Positions 10,531 to 22,860 of a DNA stretch of 43,334 nt are shown piece by piece. The notes under the pieces were generated by a model. The model saw nothing but the letters and a program-made list of their open reading frames with translations, did not search any database and was not told the DNA's origin. Position 1 is the first letter of the stretch; each line of letters starts with the position of its first letter. The DNA lies in the NCBI GenBank assembly GCA_032718475.1, contig JAUCBJ010000311.1, forward strand, positions 1-43,334. The letters are read 5' to 3'. This DNA comes from Nemertoderma westbladi. Taxonomy: Eukaryota; Xenacoelomorpha; Nemertodermatida; Nemertodermatidae. The translations under genes and the position numbers were made by a program.

Positions 10531-13249
10531 ATTTAGCTGGAAGAGTCCCATCTAGCTGGAGGAGTCCCATCTAGCTGGAGGAGTCCCATCTAGCTGGAGG
10601 AGTCCCCTCTAGCTGGAGGAGTCCCCTCTAGCTAGAGGAGAACCATTTAGCTGGAAGAGTCCCATCTAGCTGGAGGAGTCCCATCTAGCTGGAGGAGTTC
10701 CCTCTAGCTAGAGGAGAACCATTTAGCTGGAAGAGTCCCATCTAGCTGGAGGAGTCCCATCTAGCTGGAGGAGTCCCCTCTAGCTGGACGAGTCCCCTCT
10801 AGCTAGAGGAGAACCATTTAGCTGGAAGAGTCCCATCTAGCTGGAAGAGTTCCATCTAGCTGGAGGAGTCCCATCTAGCTGGATGAGTCCCCTCTAGCTA
10901 GAGGAGAACCATTTAGCTGGAAGAGTCCCCTCTAGCTGGAAGAGTTCCATCTAGCTGGAGGAGTCCCCTCTAGCTGGAGGAGTCCCATCTAGCTGGAGGA
11001 GTCCCATCTAGCTGGAGGAGTCCCCTCTAGCTGGAGGAGTCCCATCTAGCTGGAGGAGTCCCATCTAGCTGGAGGAGTCCCCTCTAGCTGGAGGAGTCCC
11101 ATCTAGCTGGATGAGTCCCCTCTAGCTGTACGAGTCCCCTCTAGCTAGAGGAGAACCATTTAGCTGGAAGAGTCCCATCTAGCTGGAAGAGTTCCATCTA
11201 GCTGGAGGAGTCCCCTCTAGCTGGATGAGTCCCATCTAGCTGGAGGAGTCCCATCTAGCTGGATGAGTCCCCTCTAGCTGGAGGAGTCCCCTCTAGCTAG
11301 AGGAGAACCATTTAGCTGGAAGAGTCCCATCTAGCTGGAGGAGTTCCCATCTAGCTGGAGGAGTCCCCTCTAGCTGGAGGAGTCCCATCTAGCTGGAGGA
11401 GTCCCCTCTAGCTGGAGGAGTCCCATCTAGCTGGAGGAGTCCCATCTAGCTGGAGGAGTCCCATCTAGCTGGAGGAGTCCCCTCTAGCTGGAGGAGTCCC
11501 ATCTAGCTGGAGGAGTCCCATCTAGCTGGAGGAGTCCCCTCTAGCTGGAAGAGTCCCATCTAGCTGGAGGAGTCCCATCTAGCTGGATGAGTCCCCTCTG
11601 GCTGGAGGAGTCCCCTCTAGCTAGAGGAGAACCATTTAGCTGGAGGAGTCCCTTCTAGCTGGAAGATTTCCATCTAGCTGGAGGAGTCCCCTCTAGCTGG
11701 AGGAGTCCCATCTAGCTGGAGGAGTCCCCTCTAGCTAGAGGAGTCCCCTCTAGCTGGAGGAGTCCCATCTAGCTGGAGGAGTCCCCTCTAGCTGGAGGAG
11801 TCCCATCTAGCTGGAGGAGTCCCATCTAGCTGGAGGAGTTCCCTCTAGCTGGAGGAGTTCCCTCTAGCTGGAGGAGTCCCATCTAGCTGGAGGATTCCCA
11901 TCTAGCTGGAGGAGTCCCCTCTAGCTGGAGGAGTTCCCTCTAGCTGGAGGAGTTCCCTCTAGCTGGAGGAGTCCCATCTAGCTGGAGGAGTCCCATCTAG
12001 CTGGAGGAGTCCCATCTAGCTGGAGGAGTCCCCTCTAGCTGGAGGAGTCCCATCTAGCTGGATGAGTTCCCTCTAGCTGGACGAGTCCCCTCTAGCTAGA
12101 GGAGAACCATTTAGCTGGAAGAGTCCCATCTAGCTGGAAGAGTTCCATCTAGCTGGAGGAGTCCCCTCTAGCTGGAGGAGTCCCATCTAGCTGGAGGAGT
12201 CCCATCTAGCTGGATGAGTCCCCTCTAGCTGGACGAGTCCCCTCTAGCTGGAGGAGTCCCATCTAGCTGGAAGAGTCCCATCTAGCTGGAAGAGTTCCAT
12301 CTAGCTGGAGGAGTCCCCTCTAGCTGGAGGAGTCCCATCTAGCTGGAGGAGTCCCCTCTAGCTGGAGGAGTCCCATCTAGCTGGAGGAGTCCCATCTAGC
12401 TGGAGGAGTCCCATCTAGCTGGAGGAGTCCCCTCTAGCTGGAGGAGTCCCATCTAGCTGGAGGAGTCCCATCTAGCTGGAGGAGTCCCCTCTAGCTGGAG
12501 GAGTCCCATCTAGCTGGAGGAGTCCCATCTAGCTGGAGGAGTCCCCTCTGGCTGGAGGAGTCCCCTCTAGCTAGAGGAGAACCATTTAGCTGGAGGAGTC
12601 CCCTCTAGCTGGAGGAGTCCCATCTAGCTGGAGGAGTCCCCTCTAGCTGGAGGAGTCCCCTCTAGCTGGAGGAGTCCCATCTAGCTGGAGGAGTCCCCTC
12701 TAGCTGGAGGAGTCCCATCTAGCTGGAGGAGTCCCATCTAGCTGGAGGAGTCCCATCTAGCTGGAGGAGTCCCCTCTAGCTGGAGGAGTTCCCTCTAGCT
12801 GGAGGAGTTCCCTCTAGCTGGAGGAGTCCCATCTAGCTGGAGGAGTCCCATCTAGCTGGAGGAGTCCCCTCTAGCTGGAGGAGTCCCCTCTAGCTGGAGG
12901 AGTCCCCTCTAGCTGGAGGAGTCCCCTCTAGCTGGAGGAGTCCCATCTAGCTGGAGGAGTCCCCTCTAGCTGGAGGAGTCCCATCTAGCTGGAGGAGTCC
13001 CCTCTAGCTGGAGGAGTCCCATCTAGCTGGAGGAGTCCCCTCTAGCTGGAGGAGTCTCATCTAGCTGGAGGAGTCCCATCTAGCTGGAGGAGTCCCCTCT
13101 AGCTGGAGGAGTCCCCTCTAGCTGGAGGAGTCCCCTCTAGCTGGAGGAGTCCCCTCTAGCTGGAGGAGTCCCATCTAGCTGGAGGAGTCCCCTCTAGCTG
13201 GAGGAGTCCCCTCTAGCTGGAGGTGTCCCATCTAGCTGGAGGAGTCCCA

Positions 13250-14820
13250 TCTAGCTGGAGGAGTCCCATCTAGCTGGAGGAGTCCCATCTAGCTGGAGGA
13301 GTCCCCTCTAGCTGGAGGAGTCCCCTCTAGCTGGAGGTGTCCCATCTAGCTGGAGGAGTCCCATCTAGCTGGAGGAGTCCCCTCTAGCTGGAGGAGTCCT
13401 CTCTAGCTGGAGGAGTCCCCTCTAGCTGGAGGTGTCCCATCTAGCTGGAGGAGTCCCATCTAGCTGGAGGAGTCCCATCTAGCTGGAGGAGTCCCATCTA
13501 GCTGGAGGAGTCCCCTCTAGCTGGAGGAGTCCCCTCTAGCTGGAGGTGTCCCATCTAGCTGGAGGAGTCCCATCTAGCTGGAGGAGTCCCCTCTAGCTGG
13601 AGGAGTCCCCTCTAGCTGGAGGTGTCCCATCTAGCTGGAGGAGTCCCATCTAGCTGGAGGAGTCCCCTCTTGCTGGAGGAGTCCCCTCTAGCTGGAGGAG
13701 TCCCCTCTAGCTGGAGGTGTCCCGTCTAGCTGGAGGAGTCCCATCTAGCTGGAGGAGTCCCATCTAGCCGGAGGAGTCCCCTCTAGCTGGAGGAGTCCCC
13801 TCTAGCTGGAGGTGTCCCATCTAGCTGGAGGAGTCCCATCTAGCTGGAGGAGTCCCCTCTAGCTGGAGGAGTCCCCTCTAGCTGGAGGTGTCCCATCTAG
13901 CTGGAGGAGTCCCATCTAGCTGGAGGAGTCCCATCTAGCTGGAGGAGTCCCATCTAGCTGGAGGAGTCCCATCTAGCTGGAGGAGTCCCCTCTAGCTGGA
14001 GGAGTCCCCTCTAGCTGGAGGAGTCCCCTCTAGCTGGAGGAGTCCCATCTAGCTGGAGGAGTTCCCTCTAGCTGGATGAGTCCCATCTAGCTGGAGGAGT
14101 TCCCTCTAGCTGGAGGAGTTCCCTCTAGCTGGAGGAGTCCCATCTAGCTGGAGGTGTCCCATCTAGCTGGAGGAGTCCCCTCTAGCTGGAGGAGTTCCCT
14201 CTAGCTGGATGAGTCCCATCTAGCTGGAGGAGTCCCCTCTAGCTGGAGGAGTTCCCTCTAGCTGGAGGAGTCCCATCTAGCTGGAGGTGTCCCATCTAGC
14301 TGGAGGAGTCCCATCTAGCTGGAGGAGTCCCATCTAGCTGGAGGAGTCCCATCTAGCTGGAGGAGTTCCCTCTAGCTGGAGGAGTTCCCTCTAGCTGGAA
14401 GAGTTCCATCTAGCTGGAGGAGTTCCCTCTAGCTGGAGGAGTTCCCTCTAGCTGGAGGAGTTCCCTCTAGCTGGAGGAGTTCCCTCTAGCTGGAGGAGTC
14501 CCATCTAGCTGGAGGTGTCCCATCTAGCTGGAGGAGTCCCCTCTAGCTGGAGGAGTTCCCTCTAGCTGGATGAGTCCCATCTAGCTGGAGGAGTTCCCTC
14601 TAGCTGGAGGAGTTCCCTCTAGCTGGAGGAGTCCCATCTAGCTGGAGGTGTCCCATCTAGCTGGAGGAGTCCCATCTAGCTGGAGGAGTCCCATCTAGCT
14701 GGAGGAGTCCCATCTAGCTGGAGGAGTCCCATCTAGCTGGAGGAGTCCCATCTAGCTGGAGGAGTCCCATCTAGCTGGAGGAGTCCCATCTAGCTGGAGG
14801 AGTCCCATCTAGCTGGAGGA
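13250..14820. repeat. Higher-order block R1 in the right half of the array
   Basis: Private variants recur exactly 3870 bp to the right: CCTCTCTAGC at 13398, CTCTTGCTGG at 13667, CCCGTCTAGC at 13721, GAGTTCCATC at 14401 and GGATGAGTCC near 14568. 3870 equals 204 units minus six bases, and exactly six 18-bp units lie between the copies. At least five substitutions separate the copies. Confidence 0.85.
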
Positions 14821-17119
14821 GTCCCATCTAGCTGGAGGAGTCCCTCTAGCTGGAGGAGTTCCCTCTAGCTGGAGGAGTTCCCTCTAGCTGGAGGAGTTCC
14901 CTCTAGCTGGAGGAGTTCCCTCTAGCTGGAGGAGTCCCATCTAGCTGGAGGTGTCCCATCTAGCTGGAGGAGTCCCATCTAGCTGGAGGAGTTCCCTCTA
15001 GCTGGAGGAGTCCCATCTAGCTGGAGGAGTCCCATCTAGCTGGAGGAGTCCCATCTAGCTGGAGGAGTCCCATCTAGCTGGAGGAGTCCCTCTAGCTGGA
15101 GGAGTCCCTCTAGCTGGAAGAGTCCCATCTAGCTGGAGGAGTCCCATCTAGCTGGAGGAGTTCCCTCTAGCTGGAGGAGTTCCCTCTAGCTGGAGGAGTT
15201 CCCTCTAGCTGGAGGAGTCCCATCTAGCTGGAGGAGTCCCATCTAGCTGGAGGAGTCCCCTCTAGCTGGAGGAGTTCCCTCTAGCTGGAGGAGTCCCATC
15301 TAGCTGGAGGAGTTCCCTCTAGCTGGAGGAGTTCCCTCTAGCTGGAGGAGTCCCATCTAGCTGGAGGAGTCCCATCTAGCTGGAGGAGTCCCATCTAGCT
15401 GGAGGAGTCCCATCTAGCTGGAGGAGTCCCATCTAGCTGGAGGAGTCCCATCTAGCTGGAGGAGTCCCATCTAGCTGGAGGAGTCCCATCTAGCTGGAGG
15501 AGTCCCATCTAGCTGGAGGAGTCCCATCTAGCTGGAGGAGTCCCATCTAGCTGGATGAGTCCCCTCTGGCTGGAGGAGTCCCCTCTAGCTGGAGGAGTCC
15601 CCTCTAGCTGGAGGAGTCCCCTCTAGCTGGAGGAGTCCCATCTAGCTGGAGGAGTCCCATCTAGCTGGAGGAGTCCCATCTAGCTGGAGGAGTCCCATCT
15701 AGCTGGAGGAGTTCCCTCTAGCTGGAGGAGTCCCATCTAGCTGGAGGAGTCCCCTCTAGCTGGAGGAGTTCCCTCTAGCTGGAGGAGTCCCATCTAGCTG
15801 GAGGAGTTCCCTCTAGCTGGAGGAGTTCCCTCTAGCTGGAGGAGTCCCATCTAGCTGGAGGAGTCCCATCTAGCTGGAGGAGTCCCCTCTAGCTGGAGGA
15901 GTCCCATCTAGCTGGAGGAGTCCCATCTAGCTGGAGGAGTCCCCTCTAGCTGGAGGAGTCCCCTCTAGCTGGAGGAGTCCCCTCTAGCTGGAGGAGTCCC
16001 ATCTAGCTGGAGGAGTCCCATCTAGCTGGAGGAGTCCCCTCTAGCTGGAGGAGTCCCCTCTAGCTGGAGGAGTTCCCTCTAGCTGGAGGAGTTCCCTCTA
16101 GCTGGAGGAGTCCCATCTAGCTGGAGGAGTCCCTCTAGCTGGAGGAGTCCCCTCTAGCTGGAGGAGTCCCATCTAGCTGGAGGAGTCCCCTCTAGCTGGA
16201 GGAGTCCCATCTAGCTGGAGGAGTCCCATCTAGCTGGAGGAGTCCCATCTAGCTGGAGGAGTCCCATCTAGCTGGAGGAGTCCCATCTAGCTGGAGGAGT
16301 CCCATCTAGCTGGAGGAGTCCCATCTAGCTGGAGGAGTCCCCTCTAGCTGGAGGAGTCCCCTCTAGCTGGAGGAGTCCCATCTAGCTGGAGGAGTCCCAT
16401 CTAGCTGGAGGAGTCCCATCTAGCTGGAGGAGTCCCATCTAGCTGGAGGAGTTCCCTCTAGCTGGAGGAGTCCCATCTAGCTGGAGGAGTCCCCTCTAGC
16501 TGGAGGAGTCCCCTCTAGCTGGAGGAGTCCCATCTAGCTGGAGGAGTCCCCTCTAGCTGGAGGAGTCCCCTCTAGCTGGAGGAGTCCCTCTAGCTGGAGG
16601 AGTCCCCTCTAGCTGGAGGAGTCCCATCTAGCTGGAGGAGTCCCATCTAGCTGGAGGAGTTCCCTCTAGCTGGAGGAGTCCCATCTAGCTGGAGGAGTCC
16701 CCTCTAGCTGGAGGAGTCCCATCTAGCTGGAGGAGTCCCATCTAGCTGGAGGAGTCCCATCTAGCTGGAGGAGTCCCCTCTAGCTGGAGGAGTCCCCTCT
16801 AGCTGGAGGAGTCCCATCTAGCTGGAGGAGTCCCATCTAGCTGGAGGAGTCCCATCTAGCTGGAGGAGTCCCCTCTAGCTGGAGGAGTCCCCTCTAGCTG
16901 GAGGAGTCCCCTCTAGCTGGAGGAGTCCCATCTAGCTGGAGGAGTCCCCTCTAGCTGGAGGAGTCCCATCTAGCTGGAGGAGTCCCCTCTAGCTGGAGGA
17001 GTCCCCTCTAGCTGGAGGAGTCCCATCTAGCTGGAGGAGTCCCCTCTAGCTGGAGGAGTCCCCTCTAGCTGGAGGAGTCCCATCTAGCTGGAGGAGTCCC
17101 ATCTAGCTGGAGGAGTCCC

Positions 17120-18690
17120 TCTAGCTGGAGGAGTCCCATCTAGCTGGAGGAGTCCCATCTAGCTGGAGGAGTCCCCTCTAGCTGGAGGAGTCCCCTCTAG
17201 CTGGAGGTGTCCCATCTAGCTGGAGGAGTCCCATCTAGCTGGAGGAGTCCCCTCTAGCTGGAGGAGTCCTCTCTAGCTGGAGGAGTCCCCTCTAGCTGGA
17301 GGTGTCCCATCTAGCTGGAGGAGTCCCATCTAGCTGGAGGAGTCCCATCTAGCTGGAGGAGTCCCATCTAGCTGGAGGAGTCCCCTCTAGCTGGAGGAGT
17401 CCCCTCTAGCTGGAGGTGTCCCATCTAGCTGGAGGAGTCCCATCTAGCTGGAGGAGTCCCCTCTAGCTGGAGGAGTCCCCTCTAGCTGGAGGTGTCCCAT
17501 CTAGCTGGAGGAGTCCCATCTAGCTGGAGGAGTCCCCTCTTGCTGGAGGAGTCCCCTCTAGCTGGAGGAGTCCCCTCTAGCTGGAGGTGTCCCGTCTAGC
17601 TGGAGGAGTCCCATCTAGCTGGAGGAGTCCCATCTAGCTGGAGGAGTCCCCTCTAGCTGGAGGAGTCCCCTCTAGCTGGAGGTGTCCCATCTAGCTGGAG
17701 GAGTCCCATCTAGCTGGAGGAGTCCCCTCTAGCTGGAGGAGTCCCCTCTAGCTGGAGGTGTCCCATCTAGCTGGAGGAGTCCCATCTAGCTGGAGGAGTC
17801 CCATCTAGCTGGATGAGTCCCATCTAGCTGGAGGAGTCCCATCTAGCTGGAGGAGTCCCCTCTAGCTGGAGGAGTCCCCTCTAGCTGGAGGAGTCCCCTC
17901 TAGCTGGAGGAGTCCCATCTAGCTGGAGGAGTTCCCTCTAGCTGGATGAGTCCCATCTAGCTGGAGGAGTTCCCTCTAGCTGGAGGAGTTCCCTCTAGCT
18001 GGAGGAGTCCCATCTAGCTGGAGGTGTCCCATCTAGCTGGAGGAGTCCCCTCTAGCTGGAGGAGTTCCCTCTAGCTGGATGAGTCCCATCTAGCTGGAGG
18101 AGTTCCCTCTAGCTGGAGGAGTTCCCTCTAGCTGGAGGAGTCCCATCTAGCTGGAGGTGTCCCATCTAGCTGGAGGAGTCCCATCTAGCTGGAGGAGTCC
18201 CATCTAGCTGGAGGAGTCCCATCTAGCTGGAGGAGTTCCCTCTAGCTGGAGGAGTTCCCTCTAGCTGGAAGAGTTCCATCTAGCTGGAGGAGTTCCCTCT
18301 AGCTGGAGGAGTTCCCTCTAGCTGGAGGAGTTCCCTCTAGCTGGAGGAGTTCCCTCTAGCTGGAGGAGTCCCATCTAGCTGGAGGAGTCCCATCTAGCTG
18401 GAGGAGTCCCCTCTAGCTGGAGGAGTTCCCTCTAGCTGGATGAGTCCCATCTAGCTGGAGGAGTTCCCTCTAGCTGGAGGAGTTCCCTCTAGCTGGAGGA
18501 GTCCCATCTAGCTGGAGGAGTCCCATCTAGCTGGAGGAGTCCCATCTAGCTGGAGGAGTCCCATCTAGCTGGAGGAGTCCCATCTAGCTGGAGGAGTCCC
18601 ATCTAGCTGGAGGAGTCCCATCTAGCTGGAGGAGTCCCATCTAGCTGGAGGAGTCCCATCTAGCTGGAGGAGTCCCATCTAGCTGGAGGA
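17120..18690. repeat. Higher-order block R2, copy of block R1
   Basis: This is the second copy of the 13250-14820 block, with the same order of variants. Its left limit is just right of the 18-bp unit near 17115. Its right limit is near 18690, where a GTCTCATC unit begins. A further shift of 684 bp (36 units) links GAGTTCCATC at 18271 with 18955 and AGTCTCATC near 18690 with 19374, so this part has been duplicated again. Confidence 0.8.
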
Positions 18691-21600
18691 GTCTCATCTA
18701 GCTGGATGAGTCCCCTCTGGCTGGAGGAGTCCCCTCTAGCTGGAGGAGTCCCCTCTAGCTGGAGGAGTCCCCTCTAGCTGGAGGTGTCCCATCTAGCTGG
18801 AGGAGTCCCATCTAGCTGGAGGAGTTCCCTCTAGCTGGAGGAGTCCCATCTAGCTGGAGGAGTCCCATCTAGCTGGAGGAGTCCCATCTAGCTGGAGGAG
18901 TCCCATCTAGCTGGAGGAGTTCCCTCTAGCTGGAGGAGTTCCCTCTAGCTGGAAGAGTTCCATCTAGCTGGAGGAGTTCCATCTAGCTGGAGGAGTTCCC
19001 TCTAGCTGGAGGAGTTCCCTCTAGCTGGAGGAGTTCCCTCTAGCTGGAGGAGTCCCATCTAGCTGGAGGTGTCCCATCTAGCTGGAGGAGTCCCCTCTAG
19101 CTGGAGGAGTTCCCTCTAGCTGGATGAGTCCCATCTAGCTGGAGGAGTTCCCTCTAGCTGGAGGAGTTCCCTCTAGCTGGAGGAGTCCCATCTAGCTGGA
19201 GGTGTCCCATCTAGCTGGAGGAGTCCCATCTAGCTGGAGGAGTCCCATCTAGCTGGAGGAGTCCCATCTAGCTGGAGGAGTCCCATCTAGCTGGAGGAGT
19301 CCCATCTAGCTGGAGGAGTCCCATCTAGCTGGAGGAGTCCCATCTAGCTGGAGGAGTCCCATCTAGCTGGAGGAGTCTCATCTAGCTGGATGAGTCCCCT
19401 CTGGCTGGAGGAGTCCCCTCTAGCTGAAGGAGTCCCCTCTAGCTGGAGGAGTCCCCTCTAGCTGGAGGTGTCCCATCTAGCTGGAGGAGTCCCATCTAGC
19501 TGGAGGAGTCCCATCTAGCTGGAGGAGTCCCATCTAGCTGGAGGAGTTCCCTCTAGCTGGAGGAGTCCCATCTAGCTGGAGGAGTTCCCTCTAGCTGGAG
19601 GAGTTCCCTCTAGCTGGAGGAGTCCCATCTAGCTGGAGGAGTTCCCTCTAGCTGGAGGAGTTCCCTCTAGCTGGAGGAGTCCCATCTAGCTGGAGGAGTC
19701 CCATCTAGCTGGAGGAGTCCCCTCTAGCTGGAGGAGTCCCATCTAGCTGGAGGAGTCCCATCTAGCTGGAGGAGTCCCCTCTAGCTGGAGGAGTCCCCTC
19801 TAGCTGGAGGAGTCCCCTCTAGCTGGAGGAGTCCCATCTAGCTGGATGAGTCCCATCTAGCTGGAGGAGTCCCCTCTAGCTGGAGGAGTCCCCTCTAGCT
19901 GGAGGAGTTCCCTCTAGCTGGAGGAGTTCCCTCTAGCTGGAGGAGTCCCATCTAGCTGGAGGAGTTCCCTCTAGCTGGAGGAGTTCCCTCTAGCTGGAGG
20001 AGTCCCATCTAGCTGGAGGAGTCCCCTCTAGCTGGAGGAGTCCCATCTAGCTGGAGGAGTCCCATCTAGCTGGACGAGTCCCATCTAGCTGGAGGAGTCC
20101 CATCTAGCTGGAGGAGTCCCATCTCGCTGGACGAGTCCCATCTAGCTGGAGGAGTCCCATCTAGCTGGAGGAGTTCCCTCTAGCTGGAGGAGTCCCCTCT
20201 AGCTGGAGGTGTCCCATCTAGCTGGAGGAGTCCCATCTAGCTGGAGGAGTCCCATCTAGCTGGAGGAGTCCCATCTAGCTGGAGGAGTTCCCTCTAGCTG
20301 GAGGAGTCCCATCTAGCTGGAGGAGTTCCCTCTAGCTGGAGGAGTTCCCTCTAGCTGGAGGAGTCCCATCTAGCTGGAGGAGTCCCCTCTAGCTGGAGGA
20401 GTCCCCTCTAGCTGGAGGAGTTCCCTCTAGCTGGAGGAGTTCCCTCTAGCTGGAGGAGTCCCATCTAGCTGGAGGAGTTCCCTCTAGCTGGAGGAGTTCC
20501 CTCTAGCTGGAGGAGTCCCATCTAGCTGGAGGAGTCCCCTCTAGCTGGAGGAGTCCCATCTAGCTGGAGGTGTCCCATCTAGCTGGAGGAGTCCCATCTA
20601 GCTGGAGGAGTTCCCTCTAGCTGGAGGAGTCCCCTCTAGCTGGAGGTGTCCCATCTAGCTGGAGGAGTCCCATCTAGCTGGAGGAGTCCCATCTAGCTGG
20701 AGGAGTCCCATCTAGCTGGAGGAGTCCCATCTAGCTGGAGGAGTCCCCTCTAGCTGAAGGAGTCCCCTCTAGCTGGAGGTGTCCCATCTAGCTGGAGGAG
20801 TCCCATCTAGCTGGAGGAGTCCCCTCTAGCTGAAGGAGTCCCCTCTAGCTGGAGGAGTCCCCTCTAGCTGGAGGTGTCCCATCTAGCTGGAGGAGTCCCA
20901 TCTAGCTGGATGAGTCCCCTCTGGCTGGAGGAGTCCCCTCTAGCTGGAGGAGTCCCCTCTAGCTGGAGGAGTCCCCTCTAGCTGAAGGAGTCCCCTCTAG
21001 CTGGAGGAGTCCCCTCTAGCTGGAGGAGTTCCCTCTAGCTGGAGGAGTCCCATCTAGCTGGAGGTGTCCCATCTAGCTGGAGGAGTCCCATCTAGCTGGA
21101 GGAGTTCCCTCTAGCTGGAGGAGTCCCCTCTAGCTGGAGGTGTCCCATCTAGCTGGAGGAGTCCCATCTAGCTGGAGGAGTCCCATCTAGCTGGAGGAGT
21201 CCCATCTAGCTGGAGGAGTCCCATCTAGCTGGAGGAGTCCCCTCTAGCTGAAGGAGTCCCCTCTAGCTGGAGGTGTCCCATCTAGCTGGAGGAGTCCCAT
21301 CTAGCTGGAGGAGTCCCCTCTAGCTGAAGGAGTCCCCTCTAGCTGGAGGAGTCCCCTCTAGCTGGAGGTGTCCCATCTAGCTGGAGGAGTCCCATCTAGC
21401 TGGATGAGTCCCCTCTGGCTGGAGGAGTCCCCTCTAGCTGGAGGAGTCCCCTCTAGCTGGAGGAGTCCCCTCTAGCTGAAGGAGTCCCCTCTAGCTGGAG
21501 GAGTCCCCTCTAGCTGGAGGAGTTCCCTCTAGCTGGAGGAGTTCCCTCTAGCTGGATGAGTCCCCTCTGGCTGGAGGAGTCCCCTCTAGCTGGAGGAGTC

Positions 21601-21932
21601 CCCTCTAGCTGGAGGAGTCCCCTCTAGCTGAAGGAGTCCCCCCTAGCTGGAGGAGTCCCATCTAGCTGGAGGAGTTCCCTCTAGCTGGATGAGTCCCCTC
21701 TGGCTGGAGGAGTCCCCTCTAGCTGGAGGAGTCCCCTCTAGCTGGAGGAGTCCCCTCTAGCTGAAGGAGTCCCCTCTAGCTGGAGGAGTCCCCTCTAGCT
21801 GGAGGAGTTCCCTCTAGCTGGAGGAGTCCCATCTAGCTGGACGAGTCCCCTCTAGCTGGAGGAGTCCCATCTAGCTGGAGGAGTCCCCTCTAGCTGGAGG
21901 AGTTCCCTCTAGCTGGAGGAGTCCCCTCTAGC

Positions 21933-22860
21933 GGATGATGTTGCGTTTAGCCACCAAGCCTCAGCAATGTGGTCTATCATGATCATGATGTGGGGGGGGG
22001 TGGTGGGGAGGGGGGCTGTAATTTAGCGATTTTCCCGAAATTCCTCTGCTCTGAGGTCTGTTGTATGATGGCGTGTCCTGCGGCTTGCAGCTTCGAGCTT
22101 GAGAGGAAAGCCTCGGCCACAAATGAGGTTCCCTTAATTGAGGTTGTCCTAGACAAGCTCATACGCTTCATTAAAATTAATTATGTTTAAAATATTAGGT
22201 CTATCTATATTATATAATAATAATTATGTTATTATTTTTTTATCTATATTTATAGATTTAACACGTAGCGAATACGACATAAATGGTTATGTGTATGTAT
22301 AACGGAGTTTTAACGACTTTGGGAACTAACTAACTAATACTTTTAAGTATTATTTTGGTTTTAAATATTTTTTCTCCTTAAAAAGAAAACATTACTTAAT
22401 GCTAACACTAAACTAATTTTGAATTGTAGCAAAATGATTTGATTTATGCATGTAACATCTACGCCTTTTTATCATCACATGAAATATATATATATAGTTG
22501 CAAATGTGTCAAAAGTTAATAACATTAATTCGCCATTATATGCAATATATATAGCACGAATGAATAATGTAACAAATTATCTAATTAGTACTGTTGAAAC
22601 ACGTCTGTTGTATAACAAATGAATACAGTTAAAAATACGTCCAAGAAACATGATTTATTACAAACACGATATGACTGACTAATTATCCAAATACTGACCA
22701 CAAAATTATAAAATAAAGGGAAATTATTATGCTATGTCTCCCATTTATGGTTTCTAAGTAACCACAGTCTTCAATTGGTATTTCATGTGAAGTTCGACGC
22801 TAAATCTATATGTTGCTATGTACTGTCTCTATATAGAGAGAGCGATGGAAACAACTGATC
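21933..22860. other. AT-rich spacer, no gene seen
   Basis: Immediately right of the satellite is about 250 bp of mixed composition, including a G-rich GGGGGGGGTGGTGGGGAGGG stretch at 21992-22013 that could form a G-quadruplex. After that come AT-rich sequences with TA runs. The short open frames at 21969-22190 cross the G-rich stretch and show no domain. Confidence 0.5.

Larger units (their letters stand above)
1124..21932. repeat. 20.8-kb satellite of a 19-bp unit
   Basis: The array is uninterrupted head-to-tail copies of AGCTGGAGGAGTCCCATCT and close variants; 20.8 kb divided by 19 is about 1,095 copies. Main variants are CCCCTCT or TTCCCTCT in place of CCCATCT; GGAAGAG, GGATGAG, GGACGAG or GGTGTCC in the middle; and a divergent class AGCTAGAGGAGAACCATTT. 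A few units are 18 bp because one C is missing. The unit is about 58% GC, against AT-rich flanks. CTAG recurs every unit, and 19 is not a multiple of 3, so stops fall in all frames on both strands and no protein can be encoded. The left edge is at CCATCTAGC near 1124. The right edge is at GCGGATGATG near 21932. No transposon or unrelated DNA interrupts it. Confidence 0.97.

Noticed and set aside
1124-21932. A CRISPR-like array of short direct repeats.
   Set aside because: The 19-bp units abut with no unique spacers, there are no cas genes, and the context is eukaryotic.
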